Below are positions 51,655 to 60,600 of a DNA stretch of 64,000 nt, in pieces. A program made the position numbers and the translations under genes. The DNA comes from Lingula anatina (lineage: Eukaryota > Brachiopoda > Lingulata > Lingulida > Lingulidae): the NCBI RefSeq assembly GCF_001039355.2, contig NW_019773513.1, positions 772,245 to 836,244 on the forward strand, read 5' to 3'. Position 1 is the first letter of the stretch. Each line of letters starts with the position of its first letter. The notes below the pieces were generated by a model that saw only the letters and a program-made list of their open reading frames with translations, was not told the origin of the DNA and ran no database searches.

Positions 51655-54600
51655 AGAAGGAGAGAGGGCATAGATGTACTACTAGGCTTAGAATTATAGT
51701 AATCTTGCTGCTATCATTCTGGATCCAACCTTTGTCTCTCCACACCCTAGTCAGGCGACAGTGTCATTACTTTCATGCGGAGTATCCTAGGAATCGAGCT
51801 GCCATTAAATATCTAGAGCATGAGCCATTAAATGATATTACAAAACATGAGTCTCCTTCATTACATTTAGTCTAGATGGCTTTCCAGCATGATTCATCCT
51901 CACAGAACAACTGTGCACCTGTTAGCACAGAACAACTAATGATTGACAAAAAAAGTCAATTTTTTTCCATACAGAAAAACCATGGCAGTTGTTCTATTCA
52001 GGATTTGAACAAAATCCCTGAAAAGTAACTATTAAAAAGTGTATCATAGTTCTGTTGCAATCATTTAAGATATAAACCAAGACTGCGCTAATAATTCTCA
52101 CATCACAATACAGAGGCTTGATTGCTTTCCCCTTCCTCTACTAAATCCTAGTGTAATCTTTGAACTGGTCAACATAGCAGCAAGAGCAATTGGGGGGGGG
52201 GGGGGGTTACTGATGCTCAGGTGAGGACAAGACATCACCACTTCCTGCAGTGTTAAGTAAAATAAATTGCCAGAAATATCACATATGCCTAAGTCAAAAT
52301 TAGTATGATCAGGTCAGCAATTGGTAGGTGAAAGACTATGAAATTAATGTGATACCAAGTAGTTATGAAGCACCCTGTAATTCAAAAGTCTGATAGAGGC
52401 TTTTCTTAATGAAGCATTGTCTCTGTTTAAAGCCCAAGTCACCTGGTTACACAGGAGTCTCGTGTGTACTATGAAACTTATATTAAGGAGAATACAGCAG
52501 AAAAAAATTTAACTCTTGTGGTATCAGTAAGACTAATCTGCTTTGAGTTATAAAACTTCTCCAATGCCATTCATAAAACCCTTCTCTGCCTTGCCTCTCC
52601 GCACTGCTGGCTCCAGGAAATGTTCTGGGAAATGGCCAGGAAATAGCCTAGCAAACGGTCATTAACTTAGGCGCGAGGCCCTACCTGATAGATACAAAAG
52701 AGAGATTAAAAGATGTCTAGATTAACTGTGCCCTAGAAATATTGACTTTCCCTACAGGATTGACTCTTAGCATAATTGTAATTATGTAACTCAGCACGCT
52801 GTTCTCGTCCAACTGTAATTAACTTTAAAGGAGGCATATTCTAAGTACACATACCAGGAAATTCAAGAAAAATAGCCCTGTGGATATATTTTAATTGTTC
52901 ATGAAGATGAATATCAGAAAGATTAAAAACTGACAGAAAATCCTGTTTTTTTTTTCCTTTGGTTCACATTTACTTTGCTTGTACAAACTGAGCTCCATTT
53001 TATAGCACCCACCAAACAAAGTAAGAACCTAATGAGCAACAACATATAAGGTTCCTTGTTGTCTTGTGAAAGAAATTACCCTCACAGTACAACACAGCCA
53101 ACTTTTCTTTTTTTTTTTTTTTCAAATGACACAAAAATGCAAATTCCTGTGGAAACCCTGTGTATCAACCAACATTCCCAACATCAAACAACAACACACC
53201 CTCCCTAAAGTGCAAACATGCCTGATTTAGTAGACACCTCATCACGCTAACACTTACACATAAATCAATCAATGCCTGAAAAAAAAAGCTGCATGGAAAT
53301 TAAACTCTTGAACCACTAACAAATTTATGTACACAAATTAAAATCCATTACTGAGTATGTCCTGTTCAATAAGACTTGGCAGGCGATGGAAATGTTAATG
53401 GCTCTAGCAGAAGTCTGGGAATCTAGTCAGTGTATATGTACGGGGGTTGATCAAACACTGCTATGTGATTAGGAACTGTAAGCCAATTTACTTAAGAGTT
53501 ACCGGGAATACAAGGAAATCCCACCCCAAACTGAGGTATTGAAAATGTTGAGTGCTCCTTAATTCAGCAGTCTGGGTTATTTAAATTCTGAATGACTCAT
53601 GTGCAATAATACAAGAATAATTCTCTCTCTCACTTTCTCTCTCTCTCTCACACATGCACTCACACACACAAACACAAAACATTTCTTAAAGCAGCCACAC
53701 TGATACAGTTTACCAGGGCTTAGCTTGGCAAATTCTCACCAAAATAAACAAATTTTTCATCTTCAACAAGCTTGGCTCAATCAAAGTATATTATTATGTT
53801 CTAGTAAGAAATTAAAATACAGCTGAACAGCTGTACCAGAGGCCCTACAAACAAGGCTTTTTTTTAGTGCATTTCCTTGAATGTCTGTTTTCCCACTAGG
53901 AATATCTGGCTTTCCTACCAAAGGGTTATGTATTCTCAGCAAACATGCCAAGTCTGGATACAACATATAGATCATAAAACTAATTAAACCCCAGGAGGAT
54001 GAGTACCAAGAAACACCAGCCTCCTAGGAATAAGTAATATACAATGAACAGTGTGTGTTTATGTGTGTTTACACATGAGTCACTACTAAAATAGTATGTA
54101 CCTGTATTTTACAAGAGGTCTTTATGCACTGCAGTGAAAACAAGTATTGTAACAGTTCTATAGTAGCAATGTATTATTAGAGGTATTTGTCCGACTGCAG
54201 TTGCCAGCCCAGCAGTGAGACACCTGAGTATAATGAGCGGAAATGTGTAGAGGTGGATTACCACTGAGCTGGTGACCATCTGGTTATTATGTACTTGTGA
54301 CTCTTGCAAGGATGGTCTTGACTTCCCTTTGATGGCTGATGTCAAACAAATTGCACCCTGAGTTTCAGTATCTATCATAATAGAATATGTCGTATGCTGC
54401 TATTAGAGGAAGGTTTTTCGCTAACTAGTATGGTAATGACTCAATCTTTTAAATGGACAAAAGTTATCAAACTTTCAGATACATAACTTTACAATAAAAA
54501 ATTATAGTCCTAAAAAGCATATCTGTGGTGCTTTTACTGTATATACATAGAAAAGAACTATAGAGTAGCCTGCTTTTTAAGCATGTTGCTTTCACTCAAT

Positions 54601-57600
54601 AGGAATGTTCTAATATGAAGAAATTATGACAGAAAAATTCAAAGTAAAATTCAAGTAAATACCACACTCTGATACTCAGGGCGCAGATATGACAAAGTTA
54701 CTGAACCCACATTATTTCAATCCCTTTCAGAGAATTAACACACCTATAATCTCACGCCAACACAGAGCTGCTGCGGAAACACAACCCGTTCATATGATCC
54801 AACCCAGAGCCTCTTAAAAACTATTAACTGATTTTATCACATATTGATTACGGGTAGAATTATCTATAAGCTGATGATATGGTGGAATTATCCATGACTG
54901 TGAGCTAAAATAAGGTTTAAATAAGCCTCTAATGGTCGTTTTTACCACGCTTCTGGTGTCATTTTCCTCGTGTGACTTGATTAGTGTTAAAATCTTGCTA
55001 CTGATATGAAGATTTCCAAAGTGAAAGTTTCATGTTCGCAGAAAATTGGCTAAATCATATTAATGTTGTTGTGATTTTCAGAGAAAAAGTTGAATATATT
55101 CCACATTGCAAAAAATATACTTTTGAAAAAAAAAAACAGTTTTCCCTTTGACAAGTACTGTTATAAAAGACAACAAAACATGACAGTTAAACAGTGCTAT
55201 AATCAATGTTTTGATATATATAAATATGGCAGGGCATAGTATGAGTGGACTCATATAATTTCTATGAAATAGTATATAAATTTAGAAAGTGTAAAATATG
55301 CAAATACATAACAAGAGACAACAGCAAATTCAATTTAGTGATTTAGACATTATCTAATATCTTTACAGTAATATACAGTGAAAAGAAACACCCCTGCTTG
55401 GTATTTGTGTGTGGTACACAAATCACACATAGGCATTACTTCATGTTTAGATATAAGAACTAATTCAGACAGGATCAGCTGGCAGAGGCGGCATAAAAAA
55501 AGAAGAAAAAGAGAGAGAGAGAGAGAGAGTTAGAAAAAAAAAGAGATTTCTTTGTAATCAGGCCTTGGCATTGAAAGATTCCTTTTAGACTCCAATGTTC
55601 TAATGCTTGGCTTATCAAACCAGTGGTCTGATAACAAAAGTTGGGCCCACTCTCGATCCAAATTAATCTTTGTCTACACTGGCCTACAGTAGGAAGCAAC
55701 AATGCAGATCCTTGTAGGCTTTGTTTTCAAAGAAGAACTGCCCATGTAGATAACCGTACTGTTTATGAATGATAATATCCGTGTTCATCAATGGGCAGCT
55801 GCACTATAGGATGTTGTGAGAGTAAACACTGGACACAGTGGTCAAGCGGTCAGTTGTATAGCTGTGTATACTGGTATTCATACAAATAGATACTGTTTAG
55901 CAATGTGTGTAGAAATGTGTGACTGATATTGGCTTCGATATCATTTCAAGGAAATGTAATTATTAATGAAAAATAATGTCATTCTGAAGCCAAAATTCAT
56001 TTAAAAATGTATTGTGTCAGGGCAGAGATGGTGTTTTTATCTCTGTTGTTGATCAAACATGAAATATAGCATAGAACCTAGATCAAATTCTGATTCAGAG
56101 TCAACCTTTTCCAGTCAAAACTGTGCTTCCTTTAAACTCTGTGTTGTTATGAATGATACAGTAATGTATTTTGAGCCTAGTACTACAGAAATTCCTGCCA
56201 CTGATTGCTGATATGGTAGGCACGCTTCTAACATAACCCCACGTCTGGCGCAGAAATCCTCATATCACTAGCTATCAATGATATCATATTTGATTTGGGA
56301 ACACTGAAAACATTCAAAATAACAAATAATTGCCATTATTTCTGAAGACAAAGTAATAAATCTTCTGAAGCATTTGGTGAAACGTTTACACGATAACTTG
56401 AATTCAGCATTTCATTCTGGACGAACATACTGCCATATCAGCTTCTATTTTTACCATTCACAACTGACGGTTGTATCCTTCACTGCGCACGCTAATGGCT
56501 GGCAATTAAGCAGCTGTTTCAGAAAATTGTGGAAAATACTGTTTATTTCTGTACATATCATCTTAGTTTTTCTAACTGACTTACTGATAATCCTACATGG
56601 TAAGCTGATAGCAGATAGTACCAGCAGGAGATACCATTCAACATTCAAAATTCATCATATGCAAGTTAAAACATCTACAGATTAAATTTATTGGAATATA
56701 GCCCATTAGTTTTTTTTTTTTTTTTTTTGTTTTTTTTTTCAATACATAGGGAGAATTATAAAAACCTTGAAACAATCTTTGTTTCTATCATCAACATAAT
56801 ACTGTAACTTTTAAATTAATTTTTTTAACAGCCAATTTAAAGTTTTGTTTCTTTTTTCAGCAAGCATGAAAAGAAGTTGATACAAAGAAAACAACATCAG
56901 AAGACCAAACCAATCACTTTCTGTTGAGATACAGTAGCATTCCACATCTATGACAATCCAGTGATTACATCATCCAACTCGTCACAATGCGCAGCAGTAA
57001 CAACCTTCTACTCCACCTCACCATCCTTGGACTGTCTTGCCTCACTCTCACCACAGCAGAGGTAGGAAAAGACCCAGCTGAAATCTGGAATACAACCTGT
57101 GTGTCCAACTGCTCGTGTGCTATAAAAAACACAGACTTTGGAGTCAAGTTAAAAACAGTTGATTGTCATAACCTTAACCTTCTGTCCATTCCCAGTGACC
57201 TTCCTCTGGACACGGAGGCACTCCTTCTACAAGGAAATGACCTTACAAGTGTTGAAAACACCATACTGCCTCTACCACAACTTCAACACTTGGATTTATC
57301 TTACAACAATTTAGACTCGTTGCAGGAAGTATCCGTGATCAGGAACTTAACTTCCTTGCGCTATCTTAACCTGGCCAACAACAAGTTAACATCTCTATCC
57401 AGAGACAGTTTCAGTGGCCTTCACAACCTGAACAAGTTATTCTTGTCCAACAACGCACTGCAGCAAATCGAGCCAGAAACTTTGGATGAGCTCTCGAGCC
57501 TAAGGAGCTTGTTTCTGCAGGAAAATCGACTCACGTCTCTGAATCCTCAGTGGTTTTCCAATTTGCCTTATCTGGATGAGTTAACTTTATCCGCCAACCA

Positions 57601-60600
57601 GCTGAGAGTACTACCAGATGGGGTGTTCAGACCATTGCGGAAGCTCACCAAGCTGTCTCTGAACAGCAACAACATCAACCAGCTAACACAGGCAGCCATC
57701 CATGGAATAGAAAATTTAGAATTCCTTTACTTTGACAACAACAATCTGACTGTTGTACCTACACAAACCCTGGCCAACCTGACAAATCTCAAAATCTTGT
57801 CCTTAAATGGAAATAAGTTTCAAAGGCTGGACACAGGAAGTTTTCACGATCTCCCAGTGCTTGCCGAGCTCAACTTGAACAACATGCCATCACTTTTGTT
57901 CGTAGATGCTGGTGCATTTAAGGACTTATCCAGCTTGACCATCTTACAGCTCCACGACAACATCAACTTGACCTACTTGGATGCCAACGCTTTTGACAAT
58001 GTTCCTAAACTCAGCATGCTATACATACATAATAATAACCTGATGGCACTGCCTGAGGAGATCGCAAAATCCTCACCACATCTGCAGGACATCAGTTTTT
58101 ACCACAATCCTATTCACTGTGACTGTAATGCAAGATGGATACGAGAATGGATGGAACGAGCCAAGGACAAAACCAAAGACACCAATGGCACAGTTACACC
58201 TGGGCACCTGACCAATCACTACTCGCGGCTTCAGTTCCAGTGGTCTGACAGGCTGGTTTGTGACACGCCCCCAGCTTTGAACACCAAAGTTCTGCAAACC
58301 GTCCCCCTGGAGAGTTTTTCCAAAACATGCGCCCCTACGGCTCTCCCATTCTTCAATGCCAGCTACACACTGGAATTAGGCGATCCTTTCACCATACACT
58401 GCCGGGCCATAGGAATACCTACCCCAAATATTCACTACTTTCTAGGGCAGGGAAAGAAAGTAAACGAGACATCATCGGACTCCGACAGATATCAGTTTGA
58501 CAGAGGGAGTCTCACTATCACCCACGTGACCCAGTCAGACACTGGCGCTGTAGTGTGTATTGCAGCCAACAATCGCTCTCAGTACGACACCACTTCTACT
58601 CGACTTAAAGTGAAGGGTAAAAATGTTAAAATCCTCCCCGTGGGCGTGACCGAGAACATGGTCACAGTGGCTCTCAACGGATCAGACTTGAATAAAACAG
58701 TGGAAAAGTTCCACCTCAGTTACAAACTATCTCCAGGTAGCGATCAAGACTATAAACTGATCCATATTTTGCCTAACAATACGCAAATCTTCACCATAAC
58801 AGAGCTACAGCCAAAGACAATGTACATCTTCTGCATCACTTATGAGCACAATAACTACAATCATAACTTAGACTGTATTAACATCAGCACTGACTCCAAG
58901 GTTATCAAAGAACTGCATAATGACAACATCAGTACCAGTAACGATGTCAAATTCAATGACGTCACGGGTACAACGGTTGTGACGGTCATCTTTGTGTGCG
59001 TATCTGTCCTCACAGTGCTGGCGGTGACACTGGCATTTGTGCGCCGTTTCAAGCAAAGGCAGCCATACAAAGAACCCGATGGTATGGTTTACCGCTTGGG
59101 TAGCATCTCAAACATTACGCTAGACTCTTTGTACAGCCCTCCATCTACCCCAATACACAATCTCAAGACATCGCTGGTGAAAAATGCATATGGTCCATCA
59201 TATGCCTAGGATAAAAGTTATCATACACAGTGTTTCCCCTTTGTAACATGTCTTCCCTTCAGTAGACTTCTTGACACCACTTATTCAGTACAATACATGT
59301 GAAACAAAATTAATTGCAGTCACTTTATATATTATTCTACTTGAATTTGGTCTAACAGATGAAATTAGTTTCTCTTAGTGGGAATATGTCACATATTAAT
59401 TACACATTTACCAGGAAATGTTTTAGTCTATAGATTAATGATGACTGTAACAGGCATGTGGATATACATCAGAAAGCATTGTTGCAAATGCCAAATATAT
59501 TATTTCTTTTCTAACACAAATATATTAAATGCAGGATCCACAAATACCAAGTACATGTGCAGGCACTATTTTTCATATAAGAATATATTCAGTCTTATTT
59601 AGTTGCTGAAGTTGAACATCATTTTGTCAAAAGTAAATTTTTCTATTTAGGTTAAGCACAAAAAAAGCATTCTTTAATAAATACCATGTGTGTCTCATGC
59701 ATATGTCAGTCTTTTTACAACGAATCTGAGCTTTTTCAATGTATATTTCTGCTTAATGCATTTGATGTAAATAAACAATGAGAAATGTAAATATGTCACT
59801 TATACATATTAAGTAACAATAGGAACAACTCAATGTCACAGCAAGAAAGAAAGAAAGAGAAGTGGCTTTTGTAATGAAATATGACAAATGAGATAGTCCT
59901 AGAGCAATCCATAACATGAGTTCATAAAATATGTGTTCTGTAGGTATTTTGGTCTTTGCTTCATTGTAATAAATTTAAAGTGAGCAGTGCCATATATTAA
60001 TCAGTTCACCAACAGTCTATATCACTGCATTGTACAGTGTTGAATAGTTTCTTTGGTTAGTAACTTTTCTACAATAATCATAACGGAAGGAATTCAAAAA
60101 CTGTGACTTCCTTCTTCTGTGGTACAATAACAGCCTGTTTAGCATAATAGGGAAATGTGTACATTGCCTGTAAAATATTGTAAATAAAGATTCCTCTTGT
60201 CTCTTATCACCATTGCTTCCTTTACATTACTATATAAATTAATAGAAGTGAACATCGTAACAATCCTTCCCAAACTTAAGTTATAACATATAACTGTAGT
60301 TCACATATAACTAAATATAAATAACTTATAACTGTAGCTGAAAAGATAACAGACATTGAATCAAAAGCAAGTTTAGTTTAAAAATTACCTGGAATTTTGG
60401 GTCTTTACTAACCCTTCAGCCAATTTTTATCAGTTTTATCCCCAGATGTCTGCTGGCTTCAACTGCTGATACTTTGGCAAGGTAAATCAAATTAGTAAAT
60501 TAGGCAGACCAGAAACTTGCATTAGGCAAACCAGACACTTACAGCAGGCAAACCAGATACTCACAGTAAGCAAACCAGATACTTACACAAGGCAGACCAC

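Larger units (their letters stand above)
27574..56986 (-). other. Large IMMP2L intron 3 (to 60586), part downstream of the LRRN gene
   Basis: With 56987-60586 this forms an intron of about 33 kb. It holds a 2.1-kb tandem duplication (28077-32230), inverted-repeat elements (33670, 34348, 35205, 38115, 46267), microsatellites and several less AT-rich islands that could be regulatory. No further coding exon is convincing. The longest open frame, at 42862-43407, is a Lys/Asn/Gln-rich run with no family resemblance. Confidence 0.6.

Noticed and set aside
56374-56685. Open frame of 103 codons just upstream of the LRRN gene
   Set aside because: No family resemblance, and another frame on the opposite strand is also open. 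More likely upstream intron or promoter sequence of the LRRN gene.
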